Assembly: GCF_018143015.1 (NCBI RefSeq) | Contig: NC_054751.1 | Span: 17,655,292-17,719,291 of the forward strand | Direction of reading: 5' to 3' | Length of the DNA: 64,000 nucleotides | DNA from: Lytechinus variegatus | Taxonomy: Eukaryota; Echinodermata; Echinoidea; Temnopleuroida; Toxopneustidae | Part shown: in pieces, positions 23,764-34,662 of the stretch | Numbering within the stretch: the stretch's first letter is position 1 | How the letters are laid out: every line of letters begins with the position of its first letter | Position numbers and translations under genes: made by a program | The notes under the pieces: model-generated | Seen by the model: the letters and a program-made list of their open reading frames with translations, nothing else | Told to the model about the DNA's origin: nothing | Databases searched by the model: none

Positions 23764-26700
23764 ATGGATGGAAATTTGCAGCCGATTTCAACATTGTCTG
23801 GTCATCACGACCGCGTTTGGTGCGTTTCGTGGAATCCGACCGGCACACTTCTGGCGAGCTGTGGAGGTGACAAGACGGTCAGAATCTGGGGCAAAGAAGG
23901 TAGATTCCCAAAATTAAATGCCAAGTATAAGAATGCATTCTTGTTAATTGTGAGGGCGCTAATGCAGTTTCGCACCGGCCGGTTACCAGCATACCTCATC
24001 ACCAATATTTGTTCCCAAATGTCATGACAAGTCTCTCAGTCACATTTCGATGTCAATATATCCACCACTTTTCAAAATATCGTGATCAGGAATGGCTGCA
24101 TTTCGGCTTCGATCTCAACATCGTTGATCGACACGGCATAGACATCGCTTGGATTCACCGTGCACCGTAATGTTGATATGAACTGAAGTTAGCAACCAAA
24201 TCATGCGAACATAGCTAGATTCGCATGCTGGCAGTTTGTTCGCCACATTTTTGCATGATTTGGTTACTAACTTCAGTTCATATCAACATTATGGTGAATC
24301 CAAGCGATCCGCGAAGCGATGTCTACGCCGTGTCGATCAACGACGCTGAGATCGAAGCCGAAATACAGCCATTCCCGATCACAATATTTTGAAAAGTGGT
24401 GGATATATTGACATCGAAATGTGACTGAGAGACTTGTCATGACATTTGGGAATAAGTATTGGTGATTAGGTATGCTGGTAATCAGCCGGTGCGAAACTGC
24501 ATTAGCGCCATTGTGAGTACTCTTGTGCCTTGTGGCCAAATCATGGTTTCGGGAACCACTCGTCGATTTGTATACGCCCACTTGTGTACAAAGTGAATGG
24601 AGGTAGAAATAGGAAACTGTGCGTGTGACTGAATAACGCACTGCTGTATGATGAAGAAGTGAATTTAATGGTGGTTTCCAATGCATGCCTGCCTTGTTTA
24701 CAAAGATTTTTTAAAATGGCGGAGCCTAACAATGTTAACATCAGAACATGGTTAAAAATTAACGGTAAATGTTTAATGTAGGGCCTAACCAATTAACCAG
24801 TAACTGCTCATGTTTTTAGCATGGATATCATGACAAGGCCACGGGGGAGGGGGGGGGGTCACTCAGTATATAATGCATAGTGATTAGTGGGTATGTGCTG
24901 CAGAGGGGACCGCCATTTTTACACTCAAATTCCTCCATTCCAAGGCATAGCATTTGTTTGTCTTATTGAGAAAACGAAAGAAAGCTGCTCCAAAATATAG
25001 CATTTTCTAATCTTAGATCGAGAAAAAAAAGAAGAAAGAAATCCGCTCCAATAGCTTCGCATATTTTTCATTATGCCGTTCCGGTTGCATTGATCTGCTA
25101 CAACGAGCTGCAATTTTGATGAAAAGCGGTCGCAGAGCTCTGTCCGACCATCGCCTCTGCGCGAGTGAACCCAGCAGCTGTACTGCTGGGCTAGCTGCAT
25201 CATACACGCATGCCCGTTCCATAGGGATGCATACGCACTCACACGCTGGCGATTCGTTCCAAGGACCACCCCCATTTTCACAAACATTTGTAGTTCCGAA
25301 GCCCGTTCCGAGGACCCTCCTTTTTACAATAAGCCCGCTCCAAGGCCCCCGCTTTTTGTCTCCCCCACAGCACACCTGACCCCCACCAGTGAAGTTAGGC
25401 TTAAATTGAATGAAAGTTAGTAGCTCTAACGTTAACAAGTTAGATATCTAAGGCTAAGTTAGGTCTAACATTGGGGCCTAGGTACTCTAACGTTATTAAG
25501 AAAATTATTTACACCATAACATTATAATTATGATGATTCTTATTACCGGATGTACTGGAAAAATGCAGAAAGCTGCAGCCAAGTTTCCAGGTCTAGCTTT
25601 CGTCCAAGCTCAATCATCTTCCACAAGTATAACAGTGTCCAGTTGCTCTAATATATAATTTTTTTTTCTTCTTTTGCATAAAGTGATCAGACTCTATTTG
25701 CATAGAAATAAAAAAAATGCAGAAAATCTGTTGGAAGCTGTTTTTGTCTGACTTTATACTGATAGTTTTAGCTCATTACTCCATTGATTTTATTATCATC
25801 TTCACCATGACAATACGATCATGATTATTGTGTTCTCTCACAAGGTGATAATTGGATCTGTAAGAAGATCCTCCAGGATGGCCACACAAGGACCATCCGA
25901 CGTGTTGCCTGGTCACCTTGCGGTCAGCTGCTGGCCTCGGCAGGCTTCGATGCCCAGACCTGCATCTGGGATCGTCGGAGCGGAGAGTTTGAGTGCAGTG
26001 CCACCCTAGAGGGCCATGAGAATGAGGTGAAGAGTGTGGCTTGGTCACAGTCTGGCTCACTCCTATCAACGTGCAGCAGGGACAAAAGTGTTTGGATATG
26101 GGAAGGTAAGCATTGACAGTACAACACACATCAAGATCAAGGGCATGTGTTAGAATAACACGCCGGAGCCCCATATTTATTATTTGGTCTGTTCCAGAAG
26201 TAACAAGTGTAATTATTCTCATGTCCAAGCAAAGTCATGTGTTTTATGTTTTGTGAGATAGTGACACTGGCAGATCCAGGGGGGGGGGGCAAAGCTGGCC
26301 CGTGGCCCCCCCCCCCCCCCCTTCAAAGTGAAGACCTTTTTTTTTGCTTGTCAAAATTTTTCGTAGATGAAATGTCCCTTTTTGGTTAAAAATCTTTTTT
26401 TTTCTGTTTGTCAAATTTTTCTTCAGGGAAAATACGCCCCCCAGCCCCCTTTTGGAAAATCCTGGATCCGCCCCTGGATAGTGATATTTGATCCTTGTTA
26501 TTAATGAACCATCCTCATTGCAAAACCATGACTGGTCAATAAAACTTGGGTAAGAGTTCCATATGCACCCCCCACTAAAATTGAAAATAAAAACATGGAA
26601 TAGGTTCAGAATAATATATCTAGCCCTAATATAGAACATATAGGATGGGGAAGTGGAAATACATACCAAAATATGGCTTTATTCTGTCAAATTTAGAGCA

Positions 26701-29682
26701 GGATCTAATGCGTGTAATTGTCCATAGACATCGGTTTATTTAGTCAGTAAAGGGTATGTAAGTCAAGACTAGTCTAACTGTCAGCTGATAATCGTTAAAA
26801 TACCCCTTCCGGTATCAGCGCTTCTCGCTAGTATAGCGGGAAAGGTCTTGCCTACAGATAATTTGAGGTGAGTTCGAGTCCCAACCAAGGTAAGCAATAG
26901 TGAAAAAGTGATAAAAAAATTGGAAGTGAACGAACCGGAAGTCTCAACAATCTTTTGTTATTTTTAGTGGGGGTGCATATGGAACTCTTTCCAAAACTTG
27001 TCAAATTATCCTTTAAGCTACTAATGACTGGTCATGTGATTGATTTCAGCCAATCGTTTGATTAGGATCCATATTACCATTCTATGAATAATTATTAGAT
27101 ATATCCATTATGATTTTACATGCCTACTTCTATAGGTATTGTTCCAAGGTGTAGAAACATTGGATCATAAATGATTTGGATAGACTTTTAAGAAAAGCGT
27201 ACTTACTTCAATCGTGTTCTTGTGGACGTTCAGAAATCCTATTGAATTAACTTTTGAAAAAGCTTGGGGATATGATTGGGGAGCTATTGATGTTGTTTTA
27301 TTTTGTTAAATTGTGTTTTTATTTTATATTTGAATGACTAATTTGCAGTTGACCAAGAAGACGATGATTACCAGTGTGCCAGTGTACTCAGCATTCATAC
27401 TCAAGATGTGAAGAATATCGCCTGGCAGCCTGGACGTGAGGTACGATATATGCATACTGAATAATCAGTAAACCTGTTCATAACTATCAGACTGCATTTT
27501 CCCTTTAGATATGTAACTTTTCATGATTTTGAGATACTGTAATTATTATTAACACTCTTATTGAATAGAAAATGAATAGTCATACAGGTCTATGTAAGAA
27601 AATATCCCATAAACTCATACAAGATTGGATCATGAAAGGATATGTAGGTCATTAATGTCAGTTGACTTAATAATCGCCTATCGTAAACAATGATGGTAAT
27701 TTTGCAGAATATTTTTATTCAGTTACAATGTAGTATAATTTTAATTTTCTTCACCTTTAAATGTGTTCTGTCTCTAAACTACATAGTTATTTTTTTCTTT
27801 CTCTTTTTTCTCTCTTTTGTTCTTCCTTGTCCTCTACTCACAATGCTTTGTCTTTCCCTCTCTCTCCATCTGTTCATTGGTATCCCTACCACATAGATCT
27901 TGGCATCCTGCAGCTATGACAACACTATCCGGTTGTTCCACGAGGAAGACGATGACTGGAGCAGCTTTGAGACCCTTGACGGTCACGAGTCCACGGTATG
28001 GGCCATCAGTTTCGATAAGACCGGTTCCAGGCTGGCTTCTTGCAGCGATGACAAGACCGTCAAGATCTGGCAGGAATATCAACCAGGAAATCCTGAAGGT
28101 ATATACAAGCATGGCCTTGTAACATAAGAGATAAGATTGATTGAACAATTGTGCATAACTTTAATTCTATGGTCTATTATTTACAAATGGTTGCAATTGA
28201 TATTAAATATTAATCGTATCTCTTTATATCACAGGGCCCAGCTCAATCCTTGTGGTTGCCTACATGCTTTTCCTGATATCAAGAAGGCCAAATTCACTTG
28301 AAATGCAATTTAGCAAAATGCAAAAAAGCAAAAACAATGAAAAGTTGTGAGAGAGATCATAGGACCTGTGTTTTGCTTTTCATGCCAAACTGTGTGTTAA
28401 CTTTGTTTTGTCTGATCTCTTTGCTTGTTAGTACATGTAGCAAGACAGAATGAAAACTAATTATGAATTTGTGGGAGAAAAATCCATAATAAAACTCTGG
28501 TTTTAGGCATTTATTGAACCGAATTCAGACCTGAATTTTATATTTGCATTCAATTAAGGAAGAAATCTCCTTTCCAATATCTCTGTTCCTTGAGAATGTA
28601 ATAGCAGTTGTCTTCATGAGGAAAACTGTGAAAAGCTCTTGAAGGCAAAGTATTCCCCACTCTAACTTCTAGTGCCTGACTAGAAGGAAAGGATGTCCTA
28701 TTCATAGTCTTTGGTCTGGCTTGACTGGGGTTTGAATTCACAACCTCCTGTTCATGATCCAAAAGCCCATATCAACTACAGTGTGATATGAGATCCATAC
28801 ATAGATCTTCAGTCCAATCTAAAGCTTGTGACACCGTTGTGATCAAAGTGTAGGCCTACCCACATAACATGTGCAAGGTTATTGCTTCATCAACTCATTG
28901 TTTTATCTCCACAGGTGTCGTTACATCAGGGAGCATGCCTTCTTGGAAGTGCGTTTGTACTCTTTCAGGATACCATTCCAGAACTATCTTTGACATCAAT
29001 TGGTAAGTATGAACGCACCCAGTTTTAATTCCCAAAAGGAACAAAATTCAATTTTGATGATTCAGTTTGTTTGTTAATTAATCGAAGTATCTGTCTGAAC
29101 AAATGCCAAAGATATGAAATCCAGTTTTATGTTTTGAAGAATGACCATGGCAACATGACTGTACTGAAGGCATTGGCTTCAATCTTCTTGTGAAGTCACA
29201 CTTAACAAGGATGAATGTTGTTTCTACACACAATCATTCTCCTTAGTACTCTCTGTGCTATTGTGGTGCTAATGCACCTTGTATCCAACCAAAAATATAT
29301 TTTCAGCAAAGAGTTTAGATTCCCATCTTACCCCAATACTTCTTAAATCGCTTTTATGTATCGATCAATCAAATTGATTTCCTTTGATTTAGATAGTCAT
29401 CTTATGCAGATTCTTTTCCTCCATCTCCCACCCCCCAGGTGTCATCAAACTGGTCTGATCGCAACCTGTGCAGCAGATGACAGCATCCTCATCTTCAAGG
29501 AGAATGAATCAGTCCAAGACAGGCGGAACCAACCAACCTTTGATCTTGCAATCAGGACAAGCAGAGCTCACACTGAGGATGTCAACAGCATATGCTGGAA
29601 CCCTAAGCAGCCAGGACTCCTGGCATCATGTTCTGATGATGGCTCGGTGAAACTATGGCAGTACGATGCAGAGTTGTCTTGA
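23764..29682 (+). CDS. CIAO1: CIAO1, cytosolic iron-sulfur assembly WD40 scaffold, 6 exons
   Basis: Exons 23764-23899, 25845-26105, 27349-27440, 27897-28098, 28915-29002 and 29439-29682 (TGA). All introns are GT..AG and phases join, giving 340 residues; human CIAO1 is 339. Seven WD40 blades can be read in order, for example [13 protein letters not shown]...[19 protein letters not shown]...[19 protein letters not shown]...DKTVKIWQ and [13 protein letters not shown]...DGSVKLWQ. In animals CIAO1 with CIAO2B and MMS19 hands [4Fe-4S] clusters to cytosolic and nuclear apoproteins such as DNA polymerases and helicases. The ATG at 23764 matches the family's N-terminal length; an in-frame ATG at 23707 would add 19 residues. 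Divergent with SPATA24, which suggests constitutive co-expression. Introns 1 and 2 carry mobile elements. Confidence 0.97.
23955..24509. mobile_element. Foldback hAT-like MITE, 555 bp, perfect 8-bp TSD
   Basis: GGCGCTAATGCAGTTTCGCA at the left is inverted at the right, and the arms stay complementary for about 240-270 bp around a short centre near 24.2 kb. ATTGTGAG occurs immediately outside both ends (23947-23954 and 24510-24517). It is in CIAO1 intron 1 and its transcript could form a long hairpin. Confidence 0.88.
24840..25390. mobile_element. Decayed dispersed repeat with recurring CCAAGGACC-type motifs
   Basis: Contains a poly-G run followed by GTCACTCAGTATATAATGC, several TTCCAAGG/CTCCAAGG boxes, and ends with a C-rich CAGCACACCTGACCCCC segment. 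A similar style of sequence (GTGCC..AGACCC, GAGACCCCC boxes) occurs at 31600-31990. Termini and TSD not defined. In CIAO1 intron 1. Confidence 0.4.
26265..26476. mobile_element. hAT-like MITE, 212 bp, perfect 8-bp TSD
   Basis: Ends are CACTGGCAGATCCAGG and CCTGGATCCGCCCCTG, imperfect inverted repeats. GATAGTGA flanks both (26257-26264 and 26477-26484). Long G and C runs lie just inside the left end and TTTTTT/TTGTCAAA motifs fill the centre. In CIAO1 intron 2. Confidence 0.88.
26549..26992. mobile_element. hAT-like MITE, 444 bp, with tRNA-like module, perfect 8-bp TSD
   Basis: Ends are GGTAAGAGTTCCATATGCAC and its near reverse complement finishing GGAACTCTTTCC. AAAACTTG flanks both (26541-26548 and 26993-27000). 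On the plus strand a tRNA-like module has box A at 26829-26840 (TAGTATAGCGGG) and box B at 26871-26881. Sequence near 26670-26760 is the reverse complement of 22790-22866 in the larger element at 21003-22976, so the two belong to one family. In CIAO1 intron 2. Confidence 0.88.
28540..28800 (-). repeat. Possible decayed tRNA-derived SINE
   Basis: On the minus strand, GAATTCAAACCCC near 28735 resembles a box B and lies about 50 nt after a weak box A-like stretch. The rest is not recognisable. In CIAO1 intron 4. Confidence 0.25.
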
Positions 29683-30305
29683 TATTTTGTGAGCCATTGA
29701 CTGAACATTCTCTGCAGAAGTGACTGTATTTGAGATATCCTGTGATTGAAAGCTTCTCATGCCTTGTTGACTTCTTCAGATTGACTTTGGGCATTTCAAG
29801 ATGATGATGATGATGATGAACAGCTTTTGTATATTCTAAAAATTTATCAGAGGCTTTATTTCTGCTAAATTCATCTGTTAAGAATCACTATAATTACAGC
29901 TTTTGTATATTGCTGCGCCTGAATCGTGACAGCATGAGAATCATGAGAATAAGAGAACTGGTGACTTTGCTGTATAAGTGAAAACATCCTGAAAATATAT
30001 CCGTGCACCAAAACACTGGCTTATAAGGATGGACAATTTATCGGTATCCTAAGAAAATCACATGTATGGAGTTTTGTCGGGTGGGAACAATGAGTAAAAC
30101 TACAGTTATTCTGTATCCCAAAGTTAACATTGGTAGCTACCCCTTGCATGATGCCATACTGGGGTGTTTTGAATCACGAATCAATGTTTGAAATGACCAA
30201 AGTATTAAAACGTTCATTGTTTTATCAGGATTAGAATCCATCGTCTATTCTTTGTTGGATGAACCCCATATTTCAGTACTAATAATTATGAAATAAATGA
30301 TTTTT
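29683..30305 (+). other. CIAO1 3' untranslated region
   Basis: Follows the CIAO1 stop. Includes a short GATGAT repeat near 29802 and runs to an AATAAA at 30292-30297. No reading frame of note. Confidence 0.6.
30292..30297 (+). promoter_or_regulatory. Candidate CIAO1 poly(A) signal AATAAA
   Basis: A canonical AATAAA about 610 nt after the stop codon, just before a repeat element begins. Whether it is the one used cannot be told without transcript ends. Confidence 0.45.
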
Positions 30306-31186
30306 GTCTCACCTGCATAGCAGAGTGAGACTATAGGCGCCGCTTTTCCGGTGGCGGCGGCGTCGTCAACATCAAATCTTAACCTGAGGTTAAGTTTTTG
30401 AAATGTCATCATAACTTAGAAAGTATATGGAGCTAGTTTATGAAACTTGGCCATAAGTTTAATCAAGTATCACTGAACATCCTTCATGAGTTTCACGTCA
30501 CATGACCAAGGTCAAAGGTCATTTAGGGTCAATGAACTTTGGCCGTATTGGGGGTATCTGTTGAATTCCCATCATAACTTTGAAAGTTTATGGATCTGAT
30601 TCATGAAACTTAGACATAATAGTAATCAAGCATCACTGAACATTTTGTGCAAGTTTCAGGTCTCATGATTAAGGTCAAAGGTCATTTAGGGTCAATGAAC
30701 TTTGGCCGAATCGGGGGTATCTGTTGAATTACCATCATAACTTTGGAAGTTTATTGGTCTAGTTCGTTTAACTTGGACATTAGAGTAATCAAGTATCACT
30801 GAACATTCTGTGCGCATTTCAGGTCACATGACCAAGGTCAAAGGTCAATGAACTTTGGCCAAATTGGGTGTATCTGTTGAATTACCATCATAACTTTGAA
30901 AGTTTATGGATCTGATTCATGAAACTTGTACATAGGAGTAATCAAGTACCACTGAACATCCTGTGCGAGTTTCAGGTCACATGATCAAAGGTCATGTAAG
31001 GTCAATGAACTTTGGCCATGTTGGTTTTTTTTGTTGAATAACCATCATATCTCTGTATGTTTATTGGTCTAGTTCATAAAAAGTGGACATAAGAGTAACC
31101 ATGTATCACTGAACATCTTGTGCGAGTTAGAGTAGTTTTCAAAGTCAGCACTGCTGCTATATTGAACTGCGTGATGCAGGTGAGAC
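30306..31186. mobile_element. TIR element filled with about 157-bp tandem repeats
   Basis: The left end GTCTCACCTGCAT and right end ATGCAGGTGAGAC are inverted copies. Between them, a CCATCATAACTTTGAAAGTT-type block recurs near 30405, 30561, 30724, 30877 and 31034 (steps of about 153-163 bp), each unit also holding CAAGGTCAAAGGTCA and CAATGAACTTTGGCC. No transposase and no clear TSD. It lies directly downstream of the CIAO1 poly(A) signal. Confidence 0.75.
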
Positions 31187-31599
31187 GGCCAGAGGCATTC
31201 CACTTGTTGAAAAGAATAATCCTGTTCAGGTCATTGAAGTTTGTCAACTGCTTTGGCAAATCTAATCTCTATCTTTGATTGTCATCCTTTTCTTCCAAAC
31301 TTCTGAGATGAGTTATTCTTGTACTTTGAGATTTCCACATTATGATATTATAGTGGATAGGATTGGAATAACAGGAAAAGAATGTGGGAATAGAAGACTT
31401 TCCTATAAACTACTATTTGTAATTGGGCCCTGGATTTCAGTACAAGAGGCCTGTTTGAAAGAGACTTGCCATTACTGTAACTACCATGGAAAGCTTGATG
31501 TTGATTGGCTACTGAGCCCTGTTATTATGATAGAACTTTATAATAATGAATAATGGAAAGGTTACCATAATCAGAACAGGAGGGGGGGCTACTTTGTAT
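31187..31599. other. Intergenic, nothing recognised
   Basis: A 92-codon plus-strand frame at 31275-31553 has no recognisable family and no splice support, so it is not called. Confidence 0.4.
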
Positions 31600-31990
31600 A
31601 AATGCTACCAATGCTACTTTGTATAAATATATGATACATATGTGCCACTGTGGAGACCCTTATTTTCAGCCTAAATTTCTGTTCCAGAGCAGCACCAATT
31701 TAGAGAAAGCCATAGAAATTCCTATTTCCCCCTGTTCCAGTGCATGCCCATCATGAAATTCTCAGCCGGTCCGAGCGGTAAGCTCGATCGGCGCGGAGTA
31801 TAGAGGTGGATCCCCTGTAGAGCGGAATCATATGCTTAGCTGCTATATGCTATGAATCTTTTTCTGGAGACCCCCATATTTATATGGTCAGTTCCATAGC
31901 ATTGGATTTTCGGCAATAATTGGTCAAAGAGCCGTTTCAGAGACCCCCAGTTTAGTTCTAGAGCCCTCTATTTTCGACTTTAGTGTGGTG
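31600..31990. mobile_element. Decayed dispersed repeat related in style to 24840-25390
   Basis: Starts after a GGGGGGG run and a small local duplication of GCTACTTTGTATAAAT (about 31589-31630). Contains repeated GAGACCC(C) boxes. Ends not defined. Confidence 0.35.
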
Positions 31991-32856
31991 CATAGGTATC
32001 ATGTTATAATTCGAGTAGGTCCAGGACGTGTTGAGCTTCAAAACATTTCAATTGGTCCATGCACAGAGGTACCAAGTTTTTGTCAGAGAGACTTAGACCT
32101 GGAGCGTAGATGAACTTCAGCTGAAAGAATATTCGATAATCAGTGACTGCCTGATTGCAAATTTGATTACCGTCATGGGAATGTTTGTGATGATGCCCGA
32201 TCTTTCCAGTTTCTTTCAAATTATTCCTGGAAGATGGATATGATAATTGTCTTTGGTATTCCAAATAGGTTATTACTCTAAGAAATGTTTTTCACATATC
32301 AGTGATGCTTGATTAAATCATTTACTTTTGGGAAATTAGATTACACATGTTTTCATTTGTGTACATTCAAGCCTGTCTGTGGTGCCACCTGTCTTAGGTA
32401 ACCAATATAATTATCTCCTATTTGAAAGGAATATATTAGAGAACCTTTAAAGACCCCACTATCTCCAGTTTCAATCTCCTAAAACAAAATTGCTTTCAAC
32501 AGACGAGTTGCCCGTACCTTCTACCTCAATAACATCACATACTGTGTGTTAACCAATTTGAAATCCCCCTACTCTGTGTGGTGATTACAAAACATTAGAC
32601 AATTCTGAATTTTCTTGTATGATTCATCCGAATTTGATTCAAACTTCATAACTTTGATTTGTCTATTTCTGTCAAAAATGAATTGCACACTTTGATTTTA
32701 ACTTTGTAATTCACATGCAATTTATTTTAACTGCAGTATGTGGAGAATTTAAATTCCTAAGTTTTCTTTCTTGATGCATCTTTTATTTGCCTGCAATATC
32801 TTTGTTGTTGATTCATGAAGGGAGCCACCTGTTGTTCAGGAATATATAGGTTTCTT
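31991..32856. other. Intergenic AT-rich DNA
   Basis: No supportable gene or repeat. Confidence 0.4.
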
Positions 32857-33437
32857 TTAAAGGTCAAGTCCACCCCAGCAAACTGTTGATTTGAATAAAT
32901 AGAAAAAAATCAAACTAGTATAACACTGAAAATTTCATCAAAATCGGATGTAAAATAAGAATGTTATGGAATTTTAAAGTTTCGCTTATTTTTTTACAAA
33001 ACAGTGTTATGCACAACTCAGTGACATTCAAATGAGTCAGTCGAAGATGCGTTTTAATGTTTGAATTATACAATATTTCTTTTTAATACAGATTTGACCT
33101 TAGGGACCGACTTGACTGAACCATATGCTGAAACAATGCTAATTCCACATGTTCACAGAGGAATTAATCACTGTTTCACTTGACAATGAAGAGAAAATTA
33201 AAATATTTCAAATTTCACATAAAAAATACAAAAGATATAGTGAGTGGATGACGTCATCAGTCTCCTCATTTGCATACCCACCAGGATGTGCATATAACTG
33301 TTTTGTGAAATTAAACGAAACTTTAAAATGTCATATCTTATTTTACAACCGATTTTGATGAAATTTTCAGTGTTATGCTTGTTTCATTTTTCTCTTTATT
33401 CAATCAATTTTTTTGTTGGGGTGGACTTTCCCTTTAA
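32857..33437. mobile_element. TTAA-flanked foldback MITE, 581 bp
   Basis: TTAAAGGTCAAGTCCACCCC at the left mirrors GGGGTGGACTTTCCCTTTAA at the right. Inverted similarity continues inward for about 200 bp (for example AACACTGAAAATTTCATC versus GATGAAATTTTCAGTGTT). TTAA at both ends points to piggyBac-type mobilisation. From memory this resembles a very common sea urchin repeat. Confidence 0.82.
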
Positions 33438-34241
33438 ATTTCATGATGGTACCTTGGTAGGACTTTTACTGAAGCTGTATCAATAGAACAGGGAAATTAG
33501 GTTGTACATGAGATGACCGGAGGAGGGGGGGGGGGGTGATTGACAGAAGATGCTGAAAGATTGAAGAGAGGAAGGGAGAGATGAGCAAAAAGGTGACACC
33601 TTGTATTACCCCCTATCTTAGTGTTTTATTTGCCAAGCAAATATGATACATGAATGACTGCACCAGGGTATGCAATGTTTGAATAGTTGATGTAATTTGC
33701 CATGATTGTATGTGAATTGAAATGTCATGAATGCATTTTGAAACGTATATTTGAGGAATAAATGAAATTCGGTTAAATGGCAGTAATTTGACTGACAGTA
33801 TATTAATAACCACTCCAGTGATAAATGACACCTTGCCAATGTTATATGATTGTGGACTCAATGAAGTAATACAAAACTCAGTAAAGGTTAAAGGATCATT
33901 GTGGCAGGTATTTTGTCACTTCATTTTCCATAAGAGAGAAAAAACAAATCTGTGAATTTGATCTCTGGATGTTAATGGTGCCTTAGTGACAGGGGGAGGG
34001 GAGGGGGGGGGGGGGGGGTAGTATAGGGAGAGAGCCTAATTTGGGGTGACTGGTAGAACTGGTAGAGACTGGTAGAAGGAAAATATTTGTGACTACCCTG
34101 AGGCTGAGGTTCTAAAGGTACATTATTATGGTAATAAAAGTCAATAGAAAAATGAATTGTAAAATGAATTTGTGTTTAACCTATAGTTCATAGAATTTGA
34201 ATTTATTAGTAATCAGTATTTGTTATCGATATTTAAGAATA
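33438..34241. other. Intergenic with long poly-G tracts
   Basis: Poly-G runs at about 33524-33537 and 33985-34018, the second an interrupted GGGGAGGGG run with potential to form G-quadruplexes. No gene. Confidence 0.5.
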
Positions 34242-34662
34242 CAGTGGCATATCTGGAGGATGAAGGGGTAGTAGAGTAATGAGCCAAAAGTTTTGAGAGG
34301 GCTGGTAAAATTAAGAAGTTGGGAGAGAGTAAAGCAAGCGAGCGATAATTTCAACATTTTTTAACAAAAAAATAGATTTTGACATGATTGTTTTTCGGGG
34401 GGAGGGGGGCAAGAGCCCATATGCAGCCCCCCTATCTCTACACCCATGCAGATGGGGATGTGCTCTGAGAGCCAGTTTCAGAGGGGGGGGGGGACAAAAA
34501 AGGTAAAGGAAATTTGAAAAGCCAGCATGCCAAAGAAGCCACAGGCATAAACATTTTGTAGTTGAAATCAAAATTTTGCATTGTGGTGTCACAATCATAT
34601 TGGAAGGGATGCAACTTCAGCACATGCATTCTCCCAGTGCCGATATACCTGTGTATGCCACT
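34242..34662. mobile_element. Possible TIR element with short AGTGGCATA ends
   Basis: CAGTGGCATATCTGG at the left and TGTATGCCACT at the right are short inverted matches. G-rich runs near 34398 and 34483 recall the small hAT-like MITEs here. No TSD found, so the limits are uncertain. Confidence 0.35.

Noticed and set aside
25013-25438. Overlapping frames of 87-141 codons on both strands
   Set aside because: Fall in a decayed dispersed repeat within CIAO1 intron 1, with no recognisable domain.
25776-26228. 150-codon minus-strand frame
   Set aside because: Antisense shadow of CIAO1 exon 2.
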